NCBI GenBank assembly: GCA_965217265.1
Contig: CBDCHP010000002.1
Location: 62,001 to 126,000 of the forward strand
Direction: 5' to 3'
Length of the DNA stretch: 64,000 nt
Origin: JAGRGG01 sp965217265
Lineage (GTDB): Bacteria; Pseudomonadota; Alphaproteobacteria; Geminicoccales; Geminicoccaceae
A program made the position numbers and the translations under genes. The notes beneath the pieces were generated by a model. That model was not told the DNA's origin. It made no database searches and saw nothing but the letters and a program-made list of their open reading frames with translations. This document shows positions 24,873 to 33,016 of the stretch, in pieces (positions within the stretch are counted from its first letter, which is position 1; each line of letters opens with the position of its first letter).

Positions 24873-26569
24873 GCGCGCTGCCGGGCGTCTGGCGACGCCG
24901 GCGCGGCCTCGGCATCGCCCTCGTCGCCGCCGCCGGCGTCGGGCAGGCCGTGGCGGCCGGGTTCGCCGCCGTCGCCACGCGCGACGTGTTCGCCGCCCTG
25001 TACGCGGCGGCACCGCTGCCCCGGCGCTCGCTCGCCGTCCTCGCCGCCGCCGGCGTCGCCGTCGCCCTTTGGCGGGCGTTCGGGCGGGTGGTCGCCGAGC
25101 GGGTCGGCCAGGACTACGCCGCCGAGCTGCGCCGCGCCGTCTTCGTCCACCTCACCAAGATGCCGGCGGCCGAACTTGGGCAACGCAGCGTCGGCGCGCT
25201 CGCGCTGCGTTTCGTCGGCGACCTCGCCGCCGTGCGCAACTGGGTCAGCCTCGGGCTCGCCGGGTTGGTCTCGGCGGCGATCGTCCTGCCGGGCGCCCTC
25301 GCGGCGCTCTGGATCCTCAACCACGAACTGGCGCTCGTCGCCGGGGCGATCTACGCGGCGGCGCTGCTCGTCATGACGTGGGCGGCGCCGAGGCTGCGCC
25401 CGCTGCACGCGACCTTGCGCCAACGCCGCGCCCGTCTCGCGGCGCACGTGAGCGAGCGCATCTTGAGCGCGCCGGAGCTGCGCTTGCAAGGGCGCGACCT
25501 CGCCGAGGTGCGAAGGCTCGACGCCGAGGCGGTGGGGGTAAGAAGCGCCGCCGTGCGCCGGGCCTCGGCGGCGCAGGGCCTGCGCGCCGTGCCGGAAGTC
25601 GCGACGGCGCTCGCGGGCGCCGCCTTCTTAGCACTCGCCTTTCATCGCGGCCTGACGGGGGCCGAGATCGCGGGTGCCCTGGCCGTGCTCGCCATCCTCG
25701 CCGGCCCCTTGAAGGAAGCGGCCGGGATCTGGGACCGGCGGCGGGCCTTCGAGGTGGCGCGCGACAAGTGCCTCAAGCTTCTCGCCCAACCGACTCTGAA
25801 GCCCGCTCTGAAGCCGATCTCGAAGCCGGTCGGGACGAAGCGGCCGGGCGGCGAGGTCGATCCCGCGAAGGGCATGGTCTTTAAGGCGGCGGGGGCGGGG
25901 GCCCTGCTGGAGGTCAGCGGCCGCGTCGCGATGGGCGAGACGGTCGCCGTCATCGGCGCCAACGGCGGCGGCAAGTCGACCCTGCTGACGCTCGCCGCCG
26001 GGCTCGCCGAGCCCGAGCGCGGCGCCGTGCGCGTCGGGGGGAGGGACCCCTTGACGCTCCGCCGCGACGAACGCCGCCGGACGATCTGCTACGTCGGGCC
26101 GCGCTCGCCGCTCCTGCGCGGCACCCTGCGGCGCGCGCTCACCATGGGCTTGGCGCCCCGGCCGGACGACGCGACAATCAAGCGGACCGCGCGGACCTTT
26201 GGCCTCGGGCCGGTGCTCGACCGCCTGGGCGGCCTTGAGGGCACCATCGCCGAGGGCGGGCGCAACCTGTCCTCGGGCGAGGCGCGCCGCCTCCACCTCG
26301 TGCGCGCCGCCCTGGCCGATCCGCACGTTCTGTTGCTCGACGAGCCGGACGACGCGCTCGACGTCGAGGGGCGCGAGGCGGTCGCGCGTCTCGTCGCCCA
26401 GAGCCGGGCGGCGACGCTCGTCGTCACGCACGACCTGGCGCTTGCGCGGCGCTGCGATCGCTTGTGGTACGTCGAGGGGGGCCGGCTGGCGACGGCCGGG
26501 GGCCCGGAAGAGCTTCTCGCCAAGGACGGTCCGGTGCTAGGCTTCGTCGCACCCCGCGCCGTCGCCTGA
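24869..26569 (+). CDS. ABC exporter half-transporter (TMD-NBD fusion)
   Basis: A 566-residue protein with a membrane domain of about six helices (residues 12-285), then a basic linker and a nucleotide-binding domain. Walker A is GANGGGKST (363-371), the signature is LSSGEARRL, Walker B is VLLLDEPDDALD, and the H-loop is VVTHD. The domain order marks an exporter that should work as a homodimer. The substrate is unknown; coupling to a P-loop protein and an amine dehydrogenase operon suggests export of a maturation intermediate or peptide. In quinohemoprotein amine dehydrogenase systems QhpF is a comparable ABC exporter. Start GTG 24869. Confidence 0.85.
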   Translation: MSALPGVWRRRRGLGIALVAAAGVGQAVAAGFAAVATRDVFAALYAAAPLPRRSLAVLAAAGVAVALWRAFGRVVAERVGQDYAAELRRAVFVHLTKMPAAELGQRSVGALALRFVGDLAAVRNWVSLGLAGLVSAAIVLPGALAALWILNHELALVAGAIYAAALLVMTWAAPRLRPLHATLRQRRARLAAHVSERILSAPELRLQGRDLAEVRRLDAEAVGVRSAAVRRASAAQGLRAVPEVATALAGAAFLALAFHRGLTGAEIAGALAVLAILAGPLKEAAGIWDRRRAFEVARDKCLKLLAQPTLKPALKPISKPVGTKRPGGEVDPAKGMVFKAAGAGALLEVSGRVAMGETVAVIGANGGGKSTLLTLAAGLAEPERGAVRVGGRDPLTLRRDERRRTICYVGPRSPLLRGTLRRALTMGLAPRPDDATIKRTARTFGLGPVLDRLGGLEGTIAEGGRNLSSGEARRLHLVRAALADPHVLLLDEPDDALDVEGREAVARLVAQSRAATLVVTHDLALARRCDRLWYVEGGRLATAGGPEELLAKDGPVLGFVAPRAVA

Positions 26570-26585
26570 CGAGGGAACGTCCCGC

Positions 26586-28142
26586 TTGACCCTGATCAAC
26601 AGACTGCGGCTGTTCTTCGCGCTGATGCTGGCGATCGCGATCGGCGGCGCGTTCGCCTCGGCCTGGAGCACGCGCCGGGCGACCTATCACCTGGAGCGCA
26701 TCGGCCTCGCGCACGAGGCCTACGAGGCGCACCTGCGGCTCTCAAACCACACCTATCAGCTGTTCAAGCAGTTCGGCGACGCGCTGATCGTCGGCGATCA
26801 GGACGGGGGCAGCGGCGAGACGGCGCTGATCAGCACGATCCGCGGCGACATCGCCACGATCCGCTTGATCATCGGCCGCGAGATCGAGCTGGTCGGCGAG
26901 GAGGAGATCGAGGAGCTGACGGCGCTCGCCCGGATCGAGACCCAGATCGAGGGCCTGTTCAAGGAACTCGCCGCCGTCACGGGCGATGAACCGGGCGATG
27001 CGGCGCGGGACTGGCGGCGGCTGACGGTCATCCTGGACGGCGACATCGACCGCGACTTCAAGGCCCAAATCGACGCGGCGCTCGCCGAGGAGGCCGGCGA
27101 GGTCGCCGAAACGCGCGACGCGATCGGGCGCCAGCTGTTCGTCTACCAGGCGCTGGCGCTCTTCTTCGCCGCGATCGCGGCGGCGGGCGCGATCGCCAGC
27201 TACGTCGCCCTGCGCCGCGCGGTGCAGCGGCCGATGCGGGCCTTGTCCGAGGCGGCGACGCGGTTCTCGGCCGGGGACCTCGCGCACCGGATCGGGGCGC
27301 GGGGGCACGACGAGCTGGCCGACCTCGCCGGGACCTTTGATCGCATGGCCGAGCGCCTCGCGGCGCGGGAAGCGGCCTTGACCGCGACTAATGCCGAGCT
27401 GGAGCGCCGGGTCGCCGACCGCACGATGCGGCTGGAGACCCTGCTCGCCGCCGCGCGCAAGGCCGAGGCCGACCGCAAGCGCCTGCTCGCCGACGTCAGC
27501 CACGAGCTGCGCACGCCCTTGACGGTGATCAAGGGCGAGGCCGAGATCGCGCTGCGCGGCAAGGACAAGCCGCTCGACGTCTACAAGGAAGCGCTGCAAC
27601 GGGCGCGCGAGGCGGCGGGCCACACGGCGCGGCTGGTCGACGACCTCCTCTTCGTCGCGCGCAACGAGGCGCAAGAGGCGCGGCTGCAATTCGAAGAGTT
27701 CGACCTCCTCGACCTGTTGCGCGCGGCGACGACGTCGAACGGCCGCGCGGTGCCGCTCGTCACCGACCTCGACGCCGCCTTGATGCGCGGCGACCCCGGC
27801 CGCGTCCGCCAGACGGCCATGATCCTCTTGGAGAACGCCCGGCACTACGGCGGGCAGACGGTCCTGGTCCGGCTCGACCGGACGCCGCAAGGCTACCGCC
27901 TCGCCGTCGAGGACGACGGCCCCGGCATGGACGAGGCGGAGAAGGCGGGCGCCTTCGAGCGCTTCTTTCGCGGCTCGAACGCGGCCGAACGCTACGGCGA
28001 GGGTGCGGGCTTGGGCCTGCCCGTGGCCCGCGCCATCGTCGAGGCGCACGGCGGCACGATCGCGCTCGACGACCGGCCCGGCGGCGGGCTGATCGCCGCC
28101 GTCACCCTGCCGGACAAGCCGCCGTTGCGGGTGGTGGCGTGA
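26586..28142 (+). CDS. Sensor histidine kinase
   Basis: A 518-residue inner-membrane kinase with TM1 at about residues 8-27 and a helical periplasmic sensor of roughly 155 residues. TM2 is at about 185-207; a HAMP domain (210-262) and a coiled coil to 300 follow. The phospho-acceptor is His 306 in DVSHELRTPL. The HATPase domain has the N box LLENARHYG, G1 DDGPGMD, F box FERFFRGS and G2 GAGLGLPVA. The start is TTG 26586 behind GAGGGAAC. Its stop overlaps the response regulator start. The ligand is not predictable. Confidence 0.9.
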   Translation: MTLINRLRLFFALMLAIAIGGAFASAWSTRRATYHLERIGLAHEAYEAHLRLSNHTYQLFKQFGDALIVGDQDGGSGETALISTIRGDIATIRLIIGREIELVGEEEIEELTALARIETQIEGLFKELAAVTGDEPGDAARDWRRLTVILDGDIDRDFKAQIDAALAEEAGEVAETRDAIGRQLFVYQALALFFAAIAAAGAIASYVALRRAVQRPMRALSEAATRFSAGDLAHRIGARGHDELADLAGTFDRMAERLAAREAALTATNAELERRVADRTMRLETLLAAARKAEADRKRLLADVSHELRTPLTVIKGEAEIALRGKDKPLDVYKEALQRAREAAGHTARLVDDLLFVARNEAQEARLQFEEFDLLDLLRAATTSNGRAVPLVTDLDAALMRGDPGRVRQTAMILLENARHYGGQTVLVRLDRTPQGYRLAVEDDGPGMDEAEKAGAFERFFRGSNAAERYGEGAGLGLPVARAIVEAHGGTIALDDRPGGGLIAAVTLPDKPPLRVVA

Positions 28143-28819
28143 ACGTCCTCTTGGTGGAGGACGAGGTCCGCGTCGCCGACTTCATCAAGCGGGGCTTGGG
28201 CGCCGAGGGCTGGCTCGTCACGCTCGCCCGCGACGGCGAGACGGCGCTGGCCCTTCTGGCCGACAATCCGGGCGCGTTCGACGTCGTCGTCCTCGACCTG
28301 ATGCTGCCCGGCATCGACGGCCGCGACGTCTGCCGCAAGCTGAGGGCGCGCCAGAACCACACCCCGATCCTCATGCTGAGCGCCCTCGACGCCGCCGACG
28401 AGCGGGTCGCGGGCCTGCGCATCGGCGCCGACGACTACTTGGCCAAGCCCTTCGACTTCGACGAGCTGATCGCCCGGATCGAGGCGCTGCACCGCCGACA
28501 GCGCGGTTACGGCGGGGAGGGGGAGGGCTGCCTCATCGTCAGCGGCGCCATCGCCTTCGACACCCGCTCGCTCGAAGTCGGCGTCGCGGGCGAGACGGTC
28601 GACCTCACCGCGAAGGAGCGCGACATCCTGCGGCTCTTCATGTCGAACCCGGGCAAGGTGTTCGCCCGCGAGCGCATCCTCTCGGCCGTCTGGGGAATAG
28701 GCGAGGACCCGCTGACCAACGTCGTCGACGTCTACATCGCCCGGCTGCGCAAGAAGCTCAAAGGGGCGGGGGCGATGATTCAGACCGTCCGGGGCTCGGG
28801 CTACCGCCTGGACGCATGA
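28139..28819 (+). CDS. OmpR/PhoB-family response regulator
   Basis: A 226-residue regulator. The receiver domain (1-118) has the acidic pocket at Glu 7-Asp 8, phospho-acceptor Asp 53 (VVLDLMLPG) and Lys 103. A winged helix (about 130-224) ends in VYIARLRKKLKGAGAMIQTVRGSGYRL. GTG 28139 overlaps the kinase stop. The adjacent 131-base gap before the amine dehydrogenase genes is the obvious candidate target promoter. Confidence 0.93.
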   Translation: MNVLLVEDEVRVADFIKRGLGAEGWLVTLARDGETALALLADNPGAFDVVVLDLMLPGIDGRDVCRKLRARQNHTPILMLSALDAADERVAGLRIGADDYLAKPFDFDELIARIEALHRRQRGYGGEGEGCLIVSGAIAFDTRSLEVGVAGETVDLTAKERDILRLFMSNPGKVFARERILSAVWGIGEDPLTNVVDVYIARLRKKLKGAGAMIQTVRGSGYRLDA

Positions 28820-28950
28820 AGCCGCCGTCGTGGGCCGTTTGCCTATTTTATCATCACCAAGCAAGAAATGTCGTGAGAAGAGGCAAAAAGCGCTCGACGG
28901 CGGCTTGTGTCTTTGAGTACGCTCATCTCCGATAAGTAGGGGGAAAGCGC

Positions 28951-30093
28951 ATGCGCCACGGACCGTTCACCCTCTTGCTCGGGGCGTGCGCGCTCGTCGC
29001 GGCACCGGCCTCGGCCCAGTCCGGGTTCGAGCCCGAGGAGGTGCGCGTCAAAGAGCGCCTCGATCCGGGGCCGAACCTGTTCGCGATCGAGCAGAGCTGG
29101 TCCGGGGCCAGCCGCTACCACGTCCTCGCCGCCGACGGCGACATGGCCTACAAGGCGCAGCTCTCGACCGGCAGCATGGCGCAAGGGACCGTCTCGGCCG
29201 ACGGCAAGACGGCCTACACCGTCTCGGTCTACCTGGAGCGGATCACCCGCGGCCCGATGAAGGCCTACCTCGAGATCTTCGACGCCGAGACGGCACAATT
29301 GCAGCGCGAGATCGAGCTGCCGCCGATCGTGGCGATGGTGGGCCCCTACGAGCACCTCTTGCAACTGAGCGCCGACGAGACGCACCTCTTCATCATGAAC
29401 GCGACGCCGGCGACGTCGGTCACGGTCGTCGACTTGGCCTCGGGCGAGATCCTGCCCGAGGTGCCGACGCCCGGCTGCTGGAGCCTCTACCCGGCGCCAT
29501 CGGGGGTGAAGTTCTCCAGCTTGTGCGGCGACGGCGCGATGAACAGCTTCGCGATCGACCCGAACGGCGGCGAGGCGACGGTGACCAAGAGCGAGCCGTT
29601 CTTCGACGTCGAGGCCGACCCGCTCTTCGTCCACGCCGTGCGCCGCGGCGACGCGCTCGTCTTCGTCTCGTTCGGCGGGGTCGTCCACACCGTCACGGAC
29701 GCCGGCGACGCGCCGGGCGCCGAGGGCTCGTTCTCGATCGTCGAGGGGGTCGAGGGCGGCTGGGCGCCGGGCGGCTACGCGGTGCTCGCCTACAACCCCG
29801 CCCACGACGTCCTGTTCGTCACCATGCACGAGAACCCCTACGACGGCAGCCACAAGGACGCGGCCGACGAGGTCTGGGCGATCGACATGGAGGGCGAGGC
29901 AACGCTCTACCGCTCGCCGGTCGAGGCGGTCGCGTCGATTGCCGCGACGCCGGGCGAGGCGTTGAGCATCTTCGGCTTCTCCGAGGAGCACGAGAAGATC
30001 GTCCGCTACGCCGTCGACCCCGAGGCCCGCTTCGCGCTCAAGCCCGAGGCCGAGGCCGAACTCGCCGGCGGGCTCGTCATGGACGTGCGGTGA
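28951..30093 (+). CDS. Amine dehydrogenase heavy chain (MauB/AauB-like)
   Basis: Periplasmic beta-propeller subunit of a tryptophan-tryptophylquinone (TTQ) amine dehydrogenase. The 380-residue protein has a Sec signal (about 1-23, ending APASAQ) and seven-bladed propeller repeats such as RYHVLAADGDMAYKAQLSTGSMAQGT. DEVWAIDMEGEATLYRSP lies near the end. It shapes the substrate channel over the light chain. ATG 28951 has AGGGGGA upstream. It is first in a five-gene operon with overlapping ends, separated from the response regulator by 131 bases that must hold its promoter. Confidence 0.85.
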   Translation: MRHGPFTLLLGACALVAAPASAQSGFEPEEVRVKERLDPGPNLFAIEQSWSGASRYHVLAADGDMAYKAQLSTGSMAQGTVSADGKTAYTVSVYLERITRGPMKAYLEIFDAETAQLQREIELPPIVAMVGPYEHLLQLSADETHLFIMNATPATSVTVVDLASGEILPEVPTPGCWSLYPAPSGVKFSSLCGDGAMNSFAIDPNGGEATVTKSEPFFDVEADPLFVHAVRRGDALVFVSFGGVVHTVTDAGDAPGAEGSFSIVEGVEGGWAPGGYAVLAYNPAHDVLFVTMHENPYDGSHKDAADEVWAIDMEGEATLYRSPVEAVASIAATPGEALSIFGFSEEHEKIVRYAVDPEARFALKPEAEAELAGGLVMDVR

Positions 30094-30644
30094 TGACGGT
30101 GGGGGCGCTCGCCGGCGCCGCGGCCACGGTCTTCTTGGGCCTCGTCTTCCTCAAGGCGCTGGCGCACAAGCTGGCCGACTTCGACCCCTTCACCGGCTAC
30201 GTCGCCGAGTACGGCCTCCTGCCCGGGGCGGCGGTCCGGGCCGCCTCGGTCCTCCTGGTCGCCGCCGAGGCGTTCGTCGTGGTCGGGCTGTTCGTCCCGG
30301 CCCTGCACCCGTTCGCCGTCGCCGTGGCGCTCGGGCTCCTGGCCTTCTACGCCGCCGCGATGGCGCTCGCCGTCAAGCAGGGGCGGCGCGGGATCGACTG
30401 CGGCTGCGGCGGCCCGGTCCAGCCGGTATCGATGGCGCTCGTCGGGCGCAACGTCGCGATCGCGCTCCTGGGCCTGCCGGCGCTGGCGCTCGACGGCGGG
30501 CTCGGGTCGGGCGGGATCGCGGCCGGCGCCGCGGTCGGCCTGGCGTTCTGGGCCGGCCTCGCCGTGTACGAGCAGATCCTCGCCGTCGCGCACGGGATGC
30601 CGACGCCGGTTGGCGCCGGGGGAGACGAATCGTGGAGCCTTTGA
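30093..30644 (+). CDS. MauE/AauE-like membrane protein for amine dehydrogenase maturation
   Basis: A 183-residue inner-membrane protein with four to five helices and the DoxX/MauE-like pattern (LVFLKALAHKLADFDPFTGYVAEYGLLPG). The conserved cysteine segment GIDCGCGGP faces the periplasm. MauE with MauD forms disulfides in the six-disulfide light chain. ATG 30093 overlaps the heavy-chain stop (TGATG), and the gene overlaps aauD by 13 bases. Confidence 0.82.
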   Translation: MTVGALAGAAATVFLGLVFLKALAHKLADFDPFTGYVAEYGLLPGAAVRAASVLLVAAEAFVVVGLFVPALHPFAVAVALGLLAFYAAAMALAVKQGRRGIDCGCGGPVQPVSMALVGRNVAIALLGLPALALDGGLGSGGIAAGAAVGLAFWAGLAVYEQILAVAHGMPTPVGAGGDESWSL

Positions 30645-31228
30645 CCTTCGTCGTCGCGGCGCTCTGGGTCGTCGTGCTGCTGATGATCGCCGCGATCTAC
30701 GCGCTGGCGCGGCAGGTGGGCGTCCTGTTCGAGCGGGTGGCACCCGTGGGTGCCTTGGTGCACGACAGCGGGCCGAAGGTCGGCGAGAGGGCGCCCAGGA
30801 TCGAGGCGTCGAGCCTGACCGGGACCGGGCACGTCACGATCGGGGGGTCTGGCGATCGCAGCACGCTGGTCTTCTTCCTCTCGCCGACCTGCCCGGTGTG
30901 CAAGAAGCTCCTGCCGGTGCTCGACTCGATCCGCCGCGACGAGGCGGGCTGGCTGAACGTCGTGCTGGCGAGCGACGGCGAGATCGAGAAGCACCGCACC
31001 TTCATCGAGCGGGCGGGCTTGAGCACCTATCCCTACCTGCTCTCGGGCGAACTCGGGCTCGCCTTTCGCGTCGCCAGACTGCCGTTCGCCGTGCTCGTCG
31101 GCGAGGACGGGGTCGTCTGCGCCAAGGGCCTCGTCAACAACCGCGAGCAGATCGAGAGCCTGTTCAACGCCAAGGAGATGGGGGCGCCCTCGATCCAGCA
31201 CTACCTCGACGCGGCACCCGCCGCCTGA
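30632..31228 (+). CDS. MauD/AauD-like thiol-disulfide oxidoreductase
   Basis: A 198-residue protein with an N-terminal membrane anchor (residues 5-27) and a periplasmic thioredoxin fold with active site CPVC (Cys 87 and Cys 90, in SPTCPVCKKLLPVL). Needed with MauE for disulfide formation or isomerisation in the light chain. The start is GTG 30632 within the end of the MauE-like gene. Confidence 0.87.
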   Translation: MEPLTFVVAALWVVVLLMIAAIYALARQVGVLFERVAPVGALVHDSGPKVGERAPRIEASSLTGTGHVTIGGSGDRSTLVFFLSPTCPVCKKLLPVLDSIRRDEAGWLNVVLASDGEIEKHRTFIERAGLSTYPYLLSGELGLAFRVARLPFAVLVGEDGVVCAKGLVNNREQIESLFNAKEMGAPSIQHYLDAAPAA

Positions 31229-31243
31229 AGGAAGGAGAACGCC

Positions 31244-31789
31244 GTGCCGGACATCGCCCAGATACTGATGGAGAGGTTCGACCGCGTGGTCGAGCGCCGG
31301 GTGCGGCGCGCGGCGCAGCGCTCGGGGCGGCGCGGCTTCATGACCGGCCTCGGCAAGGCGATGGTCGGCGGCGCCCTGCTGCCGATGCTGCCCTACGACC
31401 GCGGCGGCGCGGCCGCACTCGCCGCGACGGGGATCGCGACCGGGCCGGACGACGACGCGACCGACTGCGAGTATTGGCGCTACTGCGCCTTCGACGGGAT
31501 GCTGTGCAGCGAGTGCGGCGGTGGGGCGGCGGAGTGCCCGCCCGGCTCGACGGTCTCGTCGGTGTCGTGGATCGGCACCTGCCGCAACCCGAACGACGAC
31601 CGCGACTACCTCGTCTCCTACAACGATTGCTGCGGCAAGGCTTACTGCAATCAGGCGACGTTCTGCTTCAAGAGCGAGCGCGAGCGGCCGGGCTACAGCA
31701 TGGGGCTCTACAACGACATCAACTGGTGCATGGCCGACGCGAGCAAGGGCTACCACTGCACGGTCGCGGCGGTGGTCGGCGTCGCGTGA
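31244..31789 (+). CDS. TTQ amine dehydrogenase light chain (AauA/MauA)
   Basis: Catalytic subunit whose cofactor is made from two of its own tryptophans. The 181-residue precursor has a twin-arginine leader (about residues 29-60, GRRGFMTGLGKAM). A cysteine-rich core contains DCEYWRYCAFDG, CPPGSTVSSVSWIGTC, YNDCCGKAYC and YNDINWCMA. The likely TTQ pair is Trp 109 and Trp 161, matching the spacing in aromatic amine dehydrogenase. The core looks closer to aralkylamine (AauA) than methylamine (MauA) dehydrogenase, from memory of those sequences. GTG 31244 has AAGGAG upstream. Confidence 0.9.
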   Translation: MPDIAQILMERFDRVVERRVRRAAQRSGRRGFMTGLGKAMVGGALLPMLPYDRGGAAALAATGIATGPDDDATDCEYWRYCAFDGMLCSECGGGAAECPPGSTVSSVSWIGTCRNPNDDRDYLVSYNDCCGKAYCNQATFCFKSERERPGYSMGLYNDINWCMADASKGYHCTVAAVVGVA

Positions 31790-32229
31790 GGCGCGGTGCC
31801 GCCGCCCTCGTCGCCCTGACCGCGTGCGCCGCGTGCGACGCGGACGCCCTGTCGCCGCAGAACGCCTACCGCCTGAAGTGCGCCGGCTGCCACGGCTTCG
31901 AGGCCAAAGGAACGGTGATCGGCGGGGTGCCGCCCTTGGCCGAGCAGGTCGGCCACTTCGCCCGTTTCGACGAGGGTCGGCGCTATATCGTCAACGTGCC
32001 GGGGGTGGCGGGGGCCGGCCTCGACCCCGAGCGCCTCGCCGCGGTGCTGAACTACGTGATGACGACCTTCGCCGCGGCGCCCGACGCGCGCCTATTCAGC
32101 GGCGAGGAAGTCGTGCGGCTGCGGGGTGCCCCGGTGGTCGCCGACCCGGTGGCGCTGCGCCGCGAGGTCGTGCGCGACTTGGCGGCGCGGGGCGTGACGT
32201 GGTCCGACGGCTACTATCCTTGGCCCTGA
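31786..32229 (+). CDS. Monohaem cytochrome c, last gene of amine dehydrogenase operon
   Basis: A 147-residue secreted protein with one haem site (LKCAGCH, about residues 30-36) and a possible lipobox-like TACAAC near residue 15. Later Met residues (YVMTTF) could provide the axial ligand. GTG 31786 overlaps the light-chain stop. A small monohaem cytochrome in this slot is known downstream of aauBEDA in Alcaligenes faecalis, so it may take electrons from the dehydrogenase. The C-terminal VTWSDGYYPWP is unusual but intact. Confidence 0.82.
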   Translation: MRRGAAALVALTACAACDADALSPQNAYRLKCAGCHGFEAKGTVIGGVPPLAEQVGHFARFDEGRRYIVNVPGVAGAGLDPERLAAVLNYVMTTFAAAPDARLFSGEEVVRLRGAPVVADPVALRREVVRDLAARGVTWSDGYYPWP

Positions 32230-32322
32230 GGCCGGGGATTAGCCTCAACGCGCAAGTTGGCCTCGGACAAAGATAAAAAAGAGAAGAAAAAGGCCGCGCG
32301 CCGAGCGCACGCGCAGCGTTCA
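32230..32322. repeat. Palindromic intergenic element, right half
   Basis: Starts at the cytochrome stop codon, with centre sequence GGCCTCGGAC, purine arm AAAAAAGAGAAGAAAAAGG and terminus GCGCACGCGCAGCGTTC. The left arm is missing. It separates the amine dehydrogenase operon from a convergent gene. Confidence 0.75.
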
Positions 32323-32328
32323 ACAGCC

Positions 32329-32829
32329 TCACAAAGCCAGTTCGGACGTCCGAACCACGCGCGCGGGCAGGGTGGCTGCGACGTTGATCTCGGCGATGGC
32401 CTCGCCGGCCGCGACCTCGATGTGACCAAAGGCGCCGGCGACGAGGCGGCGCATCGGGGCGTTGTGCGCCGCAAACAGGACGGTGATGCTGGCGATGCCC
32501 TCCGACGCCGCCCGGGCGAGCGCTGCGTCGAACAGGCGGCGGCCGCGGCCGCGGCCGCGGTGGCTTCGGGCGACGGAGATGCCGAGTTCGGCACGAGCAT
32601 CGCCGTAGGGGCGCAGTTCGACGGCGCCGACGACGCGGCCGTGCTCCTCCAGGACGAGCGTCGGCCCGAACGGCGGGGTCCTGACGATCCGGCGGATCGT
32701 GGCGTCGTCGGGGCGGTGGCCGAAACGCAGGCGCTTGGCGTCGGGTTCGAGGGCGCACAGGTGGGTGGCGAGGTGCTCGCGCTCGAAGGGGGCGAGCGGT
32801 CGCGGGATCGGGGGCTTCATTACGGGCAT
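32329..32829 (-). CDS. GNAT-family N-acetyltransferase
   Basis: A 166-residue protein with the acetyl-CoA binding motif ISVARSHRGRGRGRRLFDAAL (about residues 88-108) and the strand LVLEEHGRVVGAVELRPYG before it. The substrate is unknown. The last residues (RVVRTSELAL) are encoded by a candidate parS palindrome and the flank of an element, so the native C-terminus was probably replaced. ATG 32829; a second ATG three codons later is also possible. Confidence 0.8.
   Translation of the reverse strand: MPVMKPPIPRPLAPFEREHLATHLCALEPDAKRLRFGHRPDDATIRRIVRTPPFGPTLVLEEHGRVVGAVELRPYGDARAELGISVARSHRGRGRGRRLFDAALARAASEGIASITVLFAAHNAPMRRLVAGAFGHIEVAAGEAIAEINVAATLPARVVRTSELAL
32340..32355. promoter_or_regulatory. 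Candidate parS site 6
   Basis: GTTCGGACGTCCGAAC, exact copy, inside the 3' end of the acetyltransferase gene and 18 bases from an element half. It is the most distant copy from parAB seen here. Confidence 0.68.
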
Positions 32830-33016
32830 GGCAATCGCATCACACAGGTCAGGTCCAGACGATAAATAATTGTTTTACCATCATACTTATATAGCCGATG
32901 CCGGGATGCTGCATTGCAGCGAGCGGTTGGCTCAAGCGCAGCCGCGTACGTGCCACGCTTCACCGTGGAACGATCGCGCCGCGGCGGGCCTTGTTGCCGG
33001 TCGAGGGGGATTACCT

